Assembly (NCBI RefSeq): GCF_004664715.2
Contig: NC_051072.1
Location: forward strand, 34,002,642-34,066,641
DNA from: Peromyscus leucopus
Lineage: Eukaryota; Chordata; Mammalia; Rodentia; Cricetidae
Length of the DNA: 64,000 nt
Direction of reading: 5' to 3'
Shown here one piece after another: positions 42,601 through 53,220 of this stretch. Positions within the stretch are counted from its first letter, which is position 1, and the number at the start of each line of letters is the position of its first letter. The translations under genes and the position numbers were made by a program. The notes beneath the pieces are model-generated. The model made no database searches and was not told the DNA's origin. It saw only the letters and a program-made list of their open reading frames with translations.

Positions 42601-44952
42601 AAAAAAAATTAAAAAAAAATCACATAATGAAAATAAGAATTTTTACTATAACAGAAATACTTCATTCATAGAATGCTTTTTTAACGATTACTTTTCACTT
42701 ACAAACAAGTATTGTACATTTCTCTAAAACCTATTTTAAATTTTCTACAAGAAAAATTTCACTAGGAGAACAAAAGACAATTATCTCCAAGATGATCAGA
42801 AAATAATATTTAAGCAAGCTCCCTGAAAGCATTCATATGCCAAAAAAGTTGTACTGCTCTTCTTACCAATAGTGTATCATGCTTAAAAGGAAAATATCTG
42901 TGTTTCCAGTATTAGCAACAGATAGATACATTTTTTTACTTCAATATTTGGAAAGTGCAAAATTTCTTTCTTAGCATTGACTTTTATCATACCTTCATTA
43001 TCCCTGTAATTTAATAAGACTTGTTAATCAAAAAGTAACTAAGATGAAACTAAAACTGAAAGTTTCTGTCCACTTCCATGAGCAATCTTGGTTTGCCACT
43101 CATTACTATGCATCCTCTGATTGTGGACACTATCATGGAAGGCACTCTGCATCCTCTGACTGTGGACACTAACATGGAAGGCACTCTGTGTCCTCTGACT
43201 GTGGACACTAACATGGAAGGCACTCTGCATCCTCTGACTGTGGACACTAACATGGAAGAACTCTGCGTCCTCTGACTGTGGACACTAACATGGAAGAACT
43301 CTGCGTCCTCTGACTGTGGACACTAACATGGAAGACACTCTGTGTCCTCTGACTGTGGACACTAACATGGAAGACACTCTGTGTCCTCTGACTGTGGACA
43401 CTAACATGGAAGGCACTCACCAATTTCTAGGCAGAAAAAGAGCAGCTCCCACACTCACCCACAAAGAGTGACACCGCACCACACAGAGGGGAAATCACCA
43501 ACTGTGATACTTCATCCACTGAGAGCTGCTTGTCAGTGAACTGTATTATGTCTTTAGGCTTCTCGTCAACCTCATCCACATCTTTCCTAGAAAGAAGACG
43601 TGAACAGCCCTCAGCGAGAGTGTCAGAAGTAACACATTCAACTTTCGTGCTGTTTCCACATCTACTTTTTCTCTATTAGGTAGAAGAGGAGGATTTGATT
43701 TCAGTGATGAGTCTAAAGTTTTAACAAACAATTACAACTATTACTATCCCACATGAGTCTTCAGGAATTCTACAAGTGCGCCTATATACACCAAGAATGT
43801 AACTATTGTTCATGTCTCTCATCACCATCCAATTGAGGGATCACCACTTTCATCTGTACAGATATCATCACTAACAACTATGTAACCCAGCCCCACACCA
43901 CCTAGATCAGCACTAACCATCCAGTAACCAAGCCCCACACCTAGAACATCACTAACCACTATATAACCCAGCGCCACACCTAGAATATCACTAACCACTC
44001 TGTAATCAAGCCCCACACCTACAACATCACTAACCACTCTGTAACCAAGCCCCACACCACCTACAACATCACTAACCACTCTGTAACCAAGCCCCACACC
44101 TAGAATGCCTTTTTCCTTTTATTCAAGCAAGAGATAGAAAAAGAGAAGAGATGATGATTCCATAGGAACAAGGGGCCCTTCACAATCTGGCTCAAGCCAT
44201 GGAGTTAAGAAGGTACCACCTGTGACCAACTATCTAGGTATTGTGGACAGGCTTCTTTAGTTTTTCATTTATCCATCAAACAGCATTATGCAACGCCATC
44301 TGTTTATACTACGCTGGGTAGTTTTATGTCAACTGGACACAACTAGAGTTATTTGGGAAGAAGGAGCCTCAGTCTTCCCCACCAGATTGGCCTGGGGGCA
44401 ATTTCCTTGATTGATGTGGGAGGGCCCAGCTCACTGTGATGAGGCGCTACCCCTAGGCTAGTGGTCCTAGGTCCTCCAAGAAAGTGGGCAAAGCAAGGTA
44501 TGACAAGCAAGCCATGAGGAACAGTCCAGGAAGCAGCATGCATTTCTCCCGGCTTCTGTTTCAGCTCCAGCCTTGAGTTCCTGCCCGGACTTCCCTCAGC
44601 CATGGAGTACAACCTGACATTGTAAGCAGACACGTCAACTCTTTGGTTCCCAACTTGCTTTTGGTCATGGTGTTTAACCACGGGAATAGAAATCCTTCGA
44701 CAAAGGACTAAGGGCTGGAGACTACCCTAGGAGCTGGTCTGTGGGGAACAAAAGCACAGGCTCCTGACCTCAGAGTGCTCATATCTGTATAGGAGAAGCA
44801 AACCAACGAAGAACCACAGGTTCAGGAAGATGGCTCAGCAGGTATGTCAAGCCTAACTACCAAGTTTCAAGCTCAGGACATACATGGTGGAGGAAAGGAT
44901 CAACTCCTACAAGTTGTCCTCTGACCTCCACATGCTCCATGTGGCATGTGTC

Positions 44953-45017
<65 letters not shown>

Positions 45018-47298
45018 ATCACAAAGCTACCACATTCAGCTAACTTAATAGAAATAAACGAGTTTCTGAAACACATCTCAGAGACTGCTGCAGATAAAGG
45101 GATCCCAAAGGTCTCTCGAAAGAAGTAAATGTTCAAAGTTGACCCCTGAAAGATAAGAAGTGACCACAGGAAGAAACGGGAACAGGGTGTAGCTGATGAG
45201 AGGGAGTGGCAAATGTCCAGACTTGGGAACAACGAAGAATATGATGTGCTTGGAAGCACAGGAGTAAAGGGGAGAGAGGCAGCCTGAGGCCGCCAGGTAA
45301 GAGGACTTTATATGCTATGCTATGAGAAGCATAATTAGAAATTCTGTGGCAGTTCATCTGATTAGAAAAATGAAACAAGGCTCAGAGAAGTTATTAAAGA
45401 CAGGTTCAAAGTGCTGAGAATTCAAGAAGTCTTAATTCAGTGTTTGTTTCTCTATTATCGAACTTAAATAATAAAAAAAAAAAGGCATCTGACTTGCAGG
45501 ATTTCCAACATTCTCTACATGCTACCTGAGGTACTTAGATCCTTTACACCGGTGGTTCTCAGTCTTCCTAACTGCAGCTCTTGAATACACATCCTCATAC
45601 TGCAGTGACCCCCAACCATGAAATTACTCCGTTACTATTTTATACCTGTAATTTTGCTTCTGTTATGAACCAATATGGGCATCTGATATGTGACCCCTGT
45701 GAAAGGATCATTCACCCTCCCAAAGGGGTCCCAAAGGTTGAGAACCACTGCTTTATACCCCCTCCTTTTTTTTTTCTGATAACACAGAACCCAAATAGGT
45801 CACCTATGTACTTCCAACCATACTGAGTCCCCATACCTCTGATTGTACAAGACTACTCAAACTTAACTTGCAGGTTTTAAAATTAGCTAAGATAAATCAC
45901 TCAAGCACAATACACTGCTATGAGCAATCTTTCATACCTTTCTGAATAGCTTGCAAGTACATACATAGGCTTTTAAAAGTAGAACTCCCTGAGATTACCA
46001 TGGTGATATGCTGATCAGAATGTCCACATGAAACTAAGATCCATCTCTAACAGGGTATCCTAGCATGTCCAGACAGCAGGCCTGAGACAGAGCCCCAAGA
46101 GTGGACATGCTGGCATCTGCTATATAGCTTTCCAGGAAAGTGAGGAAGAGCAAAACGGTGCCGTTGGCTTGTCTTTAATGGGGCCAACTTTTGCCTACTG
46201 TTGTTTGTAGTGGGGAAAAAAAATCCTATCAGTTTTTTTTTTTTAAATCTATAGCTTAAAGAGTTTCTAATCAAGAATAATTTAGATTGCAGTTTATTTA
46301 TTCTTCAGCCGACAATAAAATAAGCTGTTTTGACTCGATCCCTAAGCTCGATGCTCCCAAACTACCCTGAAGAATGGTTCTATGCTTCCCACTCCACTGT
46401 GAGCTACGTTGCCTTGGAGCTGCACACTGCCACGCAGCTGAAAAGCTGTGCCTCTGTACTGGCCAATGACAGACTGTCTTGTCAGGGACAGTGACCATTT
46501 AACTTCCTACTCGCATAATTTATGTCCGAGGAAGGCAGGATCAGGTCTGAGCAACCACATGTGTTACAAAGTAAAGAGGATCGTATTACAAAGATGAATT
46601 CAAATTTGGGTCCTGCCACTGTGACCTAAAGCCATATTTAAACCATGTGACTAAAGGTTTTGTGTGTATGTATGTGCACATATGTGTGTGTATTCATGAA
46701 CCTGAACAATATGTACATTTGGGTAGAGGTCAAATGTCAACACTGGTGTCTTCCTCCACTACCTTTCCCCTTAGTTTCTGAAACTAAGTCTCTCACTCAG
46801 TATGGAGCTCCCTGGCCTGCACACCTCAGGGATTCATCTGCCTCTGCCTTCCAGAGCTGGGATAAATGTATATGCCATCCCATCTGGCTTTTACAGGGTG
46901 CTAGGTCTCCATCCCAAGTCTTCAGGTTCACACAAGCACTTTACAGACCGAGTCACCCCTTCCCAGCCCCCAAAGATGAGGGTTGGTTGGTTTTTTTTTT
47001 TTTTTTTTAATTCTCTGAATTTGTTTCTCCACCATCAAAATACAAGCATAATAAGATCTCAATAAGAAAGAAATGTTAAACGAACATAAGGGACACATCA
47101 CATTGACATTAAACTGCTTACCATAGAGGTGATGGAAGATGGTAGACAGTGTCCATCAATGCCTACCATCATGACAGTAACCCCAGTTGCTGCCACATCA
47201 GTAAAGGACTGGTACAGACAGACTCACAAAGACTACATAGTATCAGCGAACCATATACAAGCTGTCATGTGTAGGATCTTTCACCACAAGACTGGCAG

Positions 47299-47339
<41 letters not shown>

Positions 47340-47379
47340 AGAGAAGAAAAGAAAAAAAAAAGAAGAAAAAAGAAAAGAA

Positions 47380-47419
<40 letters not shown>

Positions 47420-47421
47420 AA

Positions 47422-47461
<40 letters not shown>

Positions 47462-47567
47462 CCACATACCTAGATGGTTCCGATGCACTATCCTCCACTA
47501 ATTGGGGGGATAATGGCAATTTCGTCTCCGGGCTGAAGCAGGAGTTGCTGATCTCCAAGCTCGACAT
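38554..47567 (-). CDS. Mocs2: MOCS2B, molybdopterin synthase large (catalytic) subunit
   Basis: Large subunit of molybdopterin synthase, cytosolic, which transfers sulfur from MOCS2A thiocarboxylate to precursor Z (cPMP) to give the dithiolene of molybdopterin. Exons on the minus strand: 47567-47470, 43586-43459, 42594-42444, 41482-41359, 38622-38554. They join to 189 codons plus TAG, the length I recall for human. It starts [20 protein letters not shown] and contains the MoaE-type core: [57 protein letters not shown], then [19 protein letters not shown] with the conserved lysines. The ATG at 47567 (A at -3) is chosen by orthology; it lies inside the MOCS2A frame. No frameshift or stop seen. 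Confidence 0.96.
39160..39410 (-). mobile_element. LTR-like fragment, same family as inverted half at 55.5 kb
   Basis: Shares ggtcagagctcagagctaaaatctcacccttcct and tatgtctccaatgctg motifs with 55505-55760 in the same orientation. Truncated. Confidence 0.55.
39513..39650. repeat. (TC)n/(TCTG)n microsatellite
   Basis: Mixed TC and TCTG repeat adjoining the B1 tail. Confidence 0.92.
39645..39797 (-). repeat. B1 SINE, antisense
   Basis: Contains gggtttctctgtgtagcttt, ctgtagcccaggctggcctc and gcctcccgagtgctgggatt. Confidence 0.92.
39838..39920. repeat. (CCCT)n-rich low-complexity tract
   Basis: Pure pyrimidine tract, mainly CCCT and CTCT units. Confidence 0.9.
41359..41482 (-). other. Mocs2: Mocs2 coding exon (MOCS2B)
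   Basis: Encodes [40 protein letters not shown] and K. Acceptor taaag, donor gtgagt, 124 bp. Confidence 0.95.
41720..41843. mobile_element. URR1-type hAT element, internally deleted
   Basis: Starts cagtggttttgctactgtta and ends gttgagaaccactg, with imperfect 8-bp flanks ccctaatc/ctctaatt. Shorter than the 7516 copy, so internal sequence is lost. Confidence 0.8.
42444..42594 (-). other. Mocs2: Mocs2 coding exon (MOCS2B)
   Basis: Encodes [40 protein letters not shown] and [10 protein letters not shown]. The acceptor is preceded by an almost pure T run (minus strand); donor gtagga. 151 bp. Confidence 0.95.
43111..43418. repeat. Minisatellite, 39-bp unit x 8 (Mocs2 intron)
   Basis: Eight near-identical units of the form catcctctgactgtggacac + taacatggaaggcactctg; one or two units are 38 bp. 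Lies 40 bp beyond the donor of the exon at 43459-43586. Confidence 0.95.
43459..43586 (-). other. Mocs2: Mocs2 coding exon (MOCS2B)
   Basis: Encodes [40 protein letters not shown] and FVG. Acceptor ttctag, donor gtgagt, 128 bp. A 39-bp-period minisatellite lies on each side. Confidence 0.95.
43863..44106. repeat. Minisatellite, 39-bp unit x about 6 (Mocs2 intron)
   Basis: Units of the form accaagccccacacctagaa + catcactaaccactctgta, some with a 3-bp insertion (accacct). Unrelated in sequence to the 43111 array. Confidence 0.92.
44310..44715 (+). repeat. Dispersed rodent repeat (family not assigned)
   Basis: Matches a common rodent interspersed sequence by memory (gtagttttatgtcaactgga … ttgcttttggtcatggtgtt). 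A 3' portion of the same family occurs at 52740-52870. Probably an old LTR-type element; the name is uncertain. Confidence 0.5.
44822..45016 (+). repeat. B2-like SINE with (CA)n tail
   Basis: B2 pattern aagatggctcagcaggtatg and ctctgacctccacatgctcc, ending in a CA repeat at 44958-45015. Confidence 0.8.
45550..45750. mobile_element. URR1-type hAT element
   Basis: Termini cggtggttctcagtcttcct and ggttgagaaccactg; flanks ctttacac (45542-45549) and ctttatac (45751-45758) are an 8-bp target duplication with one change. Confidence 0.9.
46650..46985 (-). repeat. B4/B2-like SINE, antisense
   Basis: TG-rich start, then agtctctcactcagtatgga, tctgcctctgccttccagag and gctgggataaatgtatatgc, an antisense SINE order. 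Confidence 0.65.
47297..47460. repeat. Mocs2: (GAAA)n microsatellite abutting a Mocs2 splice donor
   Basis: About 164 bp of GAAA/GA repeat; on the Mocs2 strand it is (TTTC)n beginning at intron base 10. Confidence 0.95.
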
Positions 47568-47614
47568 ACTCTTGACGAACGGCAAATATCACCTGATTTC
47601 TAACATCCGCCAAT
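47470..47614 (-). other. Mocs2: Mocs2 dual-coding exon (end of MOCS2A, start of MOCS2B)
   Basis: Frame 1 encodes the MOCS2A C-terminus [20 protein letters not shown] to ISGG and TAG at 47490-47488. Frame 2 opens at ATG 47567 as MOCS2B. Acceptor ttcag, donor gtatgt, 145 bp. Confidence 0.96.
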
Positions 47615-49694
47615 CTGAAAGAGAAACAGTCTGATGAGACGTTGCCAAGTCAGCTGCATCTCACATCTCCTCAGCTGCACGAAGGAACTCCTATCACTCA
47701 CAAGGCGTTAATCTCACTCTCGTTCTGTAGAGGGCATACCCCTGGAAGCACATACTTGATTACAAAGATACCTTAGGTTACTATTTGCTGAGAAGCTCAG
47801 TGGTTGGGGTTGGGGGAGTGGGGAGAGAAACAAACGCCCCCAAACTAGACAGGAGCCAATATTCAAAACTTTAGGCAAAACAGAACCAAACCAAACAAAA
47901 CAAAACAAAACAAAAACCTTCCCAATCAGAACATGGCCTCTTCCCAGGCCTAAGTGTAGGTACATGTATCGTAAGTCTAGCTGAGAGGTCTCCCACAAGT
48001 ACAGCTATGTTACTCCAGGTAAGTAAAACAGTACAAAAGTACAAAGGTCTTGCCAACTCTTCACTAGAAGTAAAAGCGATCTGAAAGACTCCTAGTCAGG
48101 GAGACGTATTTCCTGCTGAGCACACAGTGCATCGTCTTCCCACAGAGCACTGAGTTCTGGGTTAACCTTCTCTGGGCAGGCAGAGCAGCACTATTCGTAT
48201 TCCTGGAACATTTTCAGATAAATCCCTTCTATATTTCATCCCAGAAGGGCTTGAGGTAAAGACGATGGCAGTTACATTTCAGACTTTCAGAGACCAGGAG
48301 GAAATTTTTCAAATATCATTTGGGGTTTATTATACCTCTTTTTTTCTTAATCTCGGAAAAAATTTGAGTATGCTAAAGAAAAGGACGGAAATGTTTACAG
48401 TGAACATTTTTTAACTGCATCTTGTTATAAAAGGCAGGACTTACATGCTGTGTCTTAGAAATTACAAAAATGATTGTAGATTATATAAACATGTCTAGGG
48501 ATGTCCACGTTACTATGTCTTTTTTAGTAAATGACCTCCAGCATTCCTCGTGGCACTTGAACATTTCTAAACACCAGAGTTTTAAGATTTCAAGAGAAAT
48601 ACAACTTCAGTACTCTTACGCTACAACACACACTCACATACACACACATATAGTTTACACACTTTAAAAACACTAAAGGGTCCATTACATATGCATTCTA
48701 CAACTTTAACTACCCAGGATGTAGGATCTCTATCTCCTTCCACAGCTGAAACGCTTTGATTTCTTGAGGCACAGAAATGGTCTCTGAACGGACGCCGGTT
48801 ATTTCAGCACTTTTTGCAAAATACAACACTTCGATCTGAAATGAGAAAGGACGCTTTAAACAACTCGCACTGAGAAATGCAATTGCCCATAAAACTCCAA
48901 CACAGCCACAGATTCACATCTGAGACAAAAGTTTTCAACTCAGTTCTGATTTCTGTATACTTTTTAAACCTGTCAGAAACCTGTGTGGACCCAGTCAATC
49001 CTAGGACGTTTCCTTAGAAACCATGGGTAAGTCTGACTTCAGCTGACATAGAATTGACTCTTCCATGCATCCTAAAGCCGTGAGCACAGGTCTGGGTCAG
49101 GAAGTGAATTACACAAGTAAAATAAATTGCTCAAACAGCAAAGGCCTAGCTTTCATTTCACGGTGGTCAAATGACCTTTGAGTCAAGTTACACAACACAC
49201 AAAACTTGACATGCAGCAAAGCAAATGGGCTTGAATTACTGGATAAACTGGTACTTCCTAGGCCAAACGTGTGCAATCAGCCTGGGAACTAAGGAACCTG
49301 ACCATGCAAAACGGCTTACTTGTCATTCAGTACAATTTAAGTCTCCACGCAATAATCACAGCGTCCTGCAAATTATCCAGGGCCTGTCAACCCATAGGGG
49401 ACGCACATTTCCTCGCAATAATTCTTAATTCGGTGCGTTTTAAAAAGTGTGTCTCTGTCGAAATGAATCCATCAGGAACGGCAGTTTAACAAAAAGGTCT
49501 AGAAGCCTTCAGAAGGGAGTCGGTCATGCTCGGGGACAGAACTTGACTTTCAGTGAGCTGCAGGCTCAAGGCCCGGAGCCAGGGACGGGATGGGAAGGAA
49601 GGGCCTCCCGAGCAGGACTGAGCCTGTGTGGAGCCCCGAGCCCAGGCTAGCTCGCCCGCGCGTGCCCAACTCTTACCTGGCACCGTGGAACCAT
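47488..49694 (-). CDS. Mocs2: MOCS2A, molybdopterin synthase small (sulfur-carrier) subunit
   Basis: Ubiquitin-fold MoaD-type sulfur carrier. Its C-terminal Gly-Gly is adenylated and thiocarboxylated by MOCS3, and the sulfur is then passed to cPMP bound on MOCS2B. Minus-strand exons 49694-49677 (six codons, MVPRCQ), 48835-48714 and 47614-47488 join to 88 codons plus TAG, the length I recall for human. It begins MVPRCQIEVLYFAKSAEITG and ends [16 protein letters not shown]. The start is supported by position and a good Kozak context (G at -3 and +4). The stop overlaps the beginning of the MOCS2B frame by 80 nt, making the mRNA bicistronic. In human, alternative first exons switch which product is made; I did not identify a second first exon here. 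Confidence 0.96.
47615..48713 (-). other. Mocs2: Mocs2 intron, no features recognised
   Basis: Unique-looking sequence with an (AAAAC)n stretch near 47885-47915; nothing else supported. Confidence 0.5.
48714..48835 (-). other. Mocs2: Mocs2 coding exon (MOCS2A)
   Basis: Encodes IEVLYFAKSAEITGVRSETI and SVPQEIKAFQLWKEIEILHP. Acceptor ttcag, donor gtagtt, 122 bp; the following Gly codon is split GG/A. Confidence 0.95.
49677..49694 (-). other. Mocs2: Mocs2 first coding exon portion (MVPRCQ)
   Basis: Eighteen coding bases after the ATG, ending CCAG before gtaaga. Too short to be found as an ORF; identified by match to the MOCS2A N-terminus and the in-phase donor. Confidence 0.92.
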
Positions 49695-50110
49695 CCCGCT
49701 ACACACCGGGGAACCGGTCTACCATCGCAGAGGCGCAGGATGACATCAAGGCGCATGCGCGGCCAGATGCTCGCCCTGCTGTTTGGGCTCAACACTGGGC
49801 GTGTGGACACTACGCATGTGCACACTTTCGCTCCGCCCCGCCCCGGTTTGGGCAGCCGCAAAAGTTCCCTGCTGCAGTTGCCTTTGCGTTTGGGTTTTGG
49901 ATCTGCGTGCATGCAGGTCAGCTGGTAATCTGGAGGGGCGGTCCTCCCGGCCCCGCCTCTGCGATCCCTCCATCCAGTGTGGGATTCGGGTTTTTATCCC
50001 ACCGTAGGGACCGTATCGGACCGACAGACACTTTGGTAGTTTCTGAGTCAGCGACTCCATCCAGGCTTCCTAGCCGCAAATCTCTGGCGCAGGGGTACTG
50101 GGGGATTTAA
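49695..50110 (-). promoter_or_regulatory. Mocs2: Mocs2 CpG-rich promoter with NRF1 palindrome and GC box
   Basis: CpG-dense, TATA-less region upstream of the Mocs2 start codon. It carries the palindrome gcgcatgcgc at 49751-49760, a textbook NRF1 site, and a GC box (cgccccgcccc) at 49834-49844, plus gcatgtgc-type half sites. The transcription start cannot be read from sequence. Confidence 0.75.
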
Positions 50111-50744
50111 GTGGCCTTTGCTCGGCGCTCAGTCCTGAGCAGAAGACGCATAAAGGTGAAGGGTAACTGTGTTCCAAGTGTAATCCTAGGAGAAACCATA
50201 CATTTTATGACAGTGGAAGGGAGCGTGGCTGACCCACCTGCTTTTCATAAAAACCTTTCACCGAGAAGATTTTGCCAAATAGGAACAAATACGGGAGGAA
50301 GGGACATTTCACGGTTCTGTGTCAAGCCATAGGGTTGTAAAATTGGGTAATAAATTCCCGGGAGGAAAGTAGTTGGCAAGGTGAATGTTCCCAGTTCAAG
50401 GACGGAAAAGAAATGCTGGAGCGAGGCGGGTGGGGGGGAGTAATGAGTTTGATTTATGATTTACATCAACATATATTTTGATAAGGTTTCGAAACACTAA
50501 GGTTGTATGTCCACATCCTGTTAGAAAAACAAGGAAACTGTGACAGTCACCCTAGGCCCCTCACTGGCATCCAGTGACAGCATTGTGCAATTTCTACAAA
50601 AGGCTGAGAAATAAGGCATGGCTCAGTGCGATTACGCAGCCAAATCGGTGCACATAAAGGCCAGAGCCTATTGCTACTGATTGGGGGGAGGGGAGTGTGT
50701 GCTCAAAAAATGACCCAAGAAGAAGCCTTCCTAAAAACTAAAAA

Positions 50745-50960
50745 CTTTCTTTGGTGATCTCAGAGCTAAGTCAGAGGCTAAAAGCACTGGCTGCTCTTTC
50801 CGAGAACCCAGGTTCAATTCCCAGCATCCACGTGGAAGCTCACAAGGATCTGTAATGCCAATTCTGGGGGATTTGATGCTGTCTTCTGGCTTCACCGGGT
50901 GCCAGGTGCACAGGTAGTGCTCAGACATGCAGGGAAAACATGCATGCACATAAAAAAGAA
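50745..50960 (+). repeat. B2-like SINE
   Basis: Pattern gctaaaagcactggctgctc, aacccaggttcaattcccag and ctggcttcaccgggtgccag. Confidence 0.85.
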
Positions 50961-51261
50961 AATATTAATGACAGAACACCCTTCTTTGGGAAAGATTTCC
51001 TTAAAGAGTGTGACTAAAATAAATAGCACAATAATTCATTAATAGCAAAATCAAAGCTCAATAAGGTTTTAACCCATTCAAATATAAAAAAAGCAATTAT
51101 GGGACCATGTTTATAGTCTAAGGTGTTGATAACATCAAAATAATATCATTTATTTTGAAAACATTCAAGAAAATTGCCCAGAATTGAAGTATGTAATTGC
51201 AAAACATCAAGTTTCTCTGTAGTTTTCATAATGATACCTCTGTTTTACAAGGTTCTTAGGG

Positions 51262-51330
51262 CTGGGGATGTAGCTTAGTATAAAGCTATAATCCATAGCA
51301 CTGAAAAATAAAATTAAAAAAAAATCTTTT
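51262..51330 (+). repeat. ID-like SINE
   Basis: Core gggctggggatgtagcttag followed by an A-rich tail; tRNA-derived ID type. Confidence 0.8.
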
Positions 51331-53079
51331 AGGAGCTAGAATAAACAATGGTTTCGAATGCCTTCAGTTTTTGATGGATGTGTAATGACTTAGCTAAAAA
51401 AATAACATCATTTTGCTCTATTATGTTGAGAATCTTGCGGTTTCGTTTCTGAGTTATTAGTGGGGTGAATCTTTTCATGTTTCTTTTTTTTTTGGCTTCT
51501 GATACTTGCAGTTTCTATTTTTTTTCCTTTGTTGTCCAGTGAATAAAAAGCATGCAGCCCTAAGTTCCGGATTGCAAGCATGACTAACATCAGGATAATT
51601 TCATGTGATGCCAAAGATTTTGATGTTATTTTAATTATAAACCCACTATTTACATAAGTGGGGTGGGTGATCAGAATAGAATATAATAAATTACATTAGG
51701 AACAGCAAAACCTCTTCAGTATTAAGGTTATTATTTTGTTTGAGTTACAATTTATTATAAAATCTAGAGGCACCATTTTCTCAGCTGTACTATATGAAAT
51801 GTCATATAGTTAAAAATAAGAACATGAGTTCAGATAAAGACACTTCCATTTTATTTCCATATTTTTTTAAAAGGCTGAATTCTGTGATATTAGAAATGTA
51901 GGAACATTTTGGTTCCTCCCAAAAGGATCTATTAAGATTTCATAAAGGTAACTTTATTTTAGGAATGGATTTCTGAAAATAATATTTCCCAGAGATGTCT
52001 GACAGGATCAGGGTTTATCGTAAGCATTACAGCTTGGATGGAAAGGTATACCCTGGCAGCCGGGTGCCAAGAAATACCACGAAATCACACCACACAACAA
52101 ACCTCACACGGATTTATTGGGAGGGAGAAAAAAACCACGAGGCTGGCTGCCTCTGTCAGTCGAGAAACAGCAGCAAACTAAATGCAGAGTTTCTTGGGAA
52201 GGGGGTGGAGCTTTCTAGGGTGGAGATTGGTGGGATTTCACATCCAGAGACTGCGTTTGTACGGTGGGGACAGGGTCCAGCAGTTAGGGACAGTTAGAGT
52301 ATTCTGTGGGTGGAACCTGGCCATTACAGGTCCTAGGGGGAGGGGCCTGGCCACTCGTGTGCCTCGAGGGACTTAGTGTCATCAGATTTTTCTAATAAAT
52401 TCTGAGTACATAGATAACTGCATTTCCTGTCCAATTTATATCGTGTAAATACTTTCTGCCATGACTATTGCCCGCTACTGCTGCGCTGGTTAATTTAAAT
52501 GTCTACCCGCTACAACCTTGAATTACCTAGAAAGGGAGTTTCCGTCTAGCGATGTAGCTCAGACTGGCTGTGGACGTGTCTGTGGGAACTGCCTTGAGGG
52601 GTAGTTGGCCCATCCTCCTCATGGCACCGTTCCCTGCGTTGGGCCTTGAACTTCATAAGTGAAGAAAGTCAGAGAAAAGAGAGTAGTGAGTAGCGGTGCA
52701 GCGATTTTCTGCTCTTCACGGTGGATGCGAAGTGACTAGTTGTCTCGGATTCCTGCTGCTGCTGTGGCCCCCTCACAACCTGGAACCACAAGCCAAATAA
52801 ACCCTTTCTTCCCGAAGGTGCTTTTGGTCAGGGTGTTTTATCACAGTCACGGAAAGGAGACAAGAACAACGGATTAACCTCTGCTTGAATTGAGCCTCAA
52901 GAGAAAAATTTTATTTTCTGTTTCTGAAATGCAATCTATCCACCTAGTTCAGATTTGGGGTTTTGTTTTTGTTTTGTTTTCTGGGTTTTGTTTTGTTTTG
53001 GAGGCTTTGGGGTTTTTTTTGTTTTGTTTTGTTTTTTGGTGGGGGACTGTTTGTGTTTTGGTTTGTTGTTGTTGTTGTT

Positions 53080-53220
53080 TTCAAGACAGGGTTTCTCTGT
53101 GTAGCCCCGGCTGTCCTGGGACTCCCTCTGTAGATCAGGCTGGCCTCAAGCTCAGAGATTGGCTTGTCTCTACATCCCAAGTGCTGCGATTAAAGTTGTG
53201 CACCACCATCACTGGGCTCA
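53080..53220 (-). repeat. B1 SINE, antisense, with long T/G-rich tail
   Basis: Core agacagggtttctctgtgta and gtagatcaggctggcctcaa; preceded by a (GTTTT)n tail from about 52955. Confidence 0.9.

Noticed and set aside
43039..43275. Repetitive open frames across the 39-bp minisatellite
   Set aside because: A 39-bp unit is a multiple of three, so all frames stay open by arithmetic; 38-bp units break them and they lie inside a Mocs2 intron.
43111..44106. CRISPR-like array
   Set aside because: Units are contiguous tandem repeats without unique spacers, in a mammalian intron.
47243..47488. Phe/Leu/Ser-rich open frame over the (GAAA)n tract
   Set aside because: Microsatellite translation; MOCS2B leaves this exon by splicing at 47470.
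47568..47585. Upstream start for MOCS2B (reading MPFVKSMSS)
   Set aside because: The first codon is TTG, not ATG, and orthologues start at MSSLEIS.
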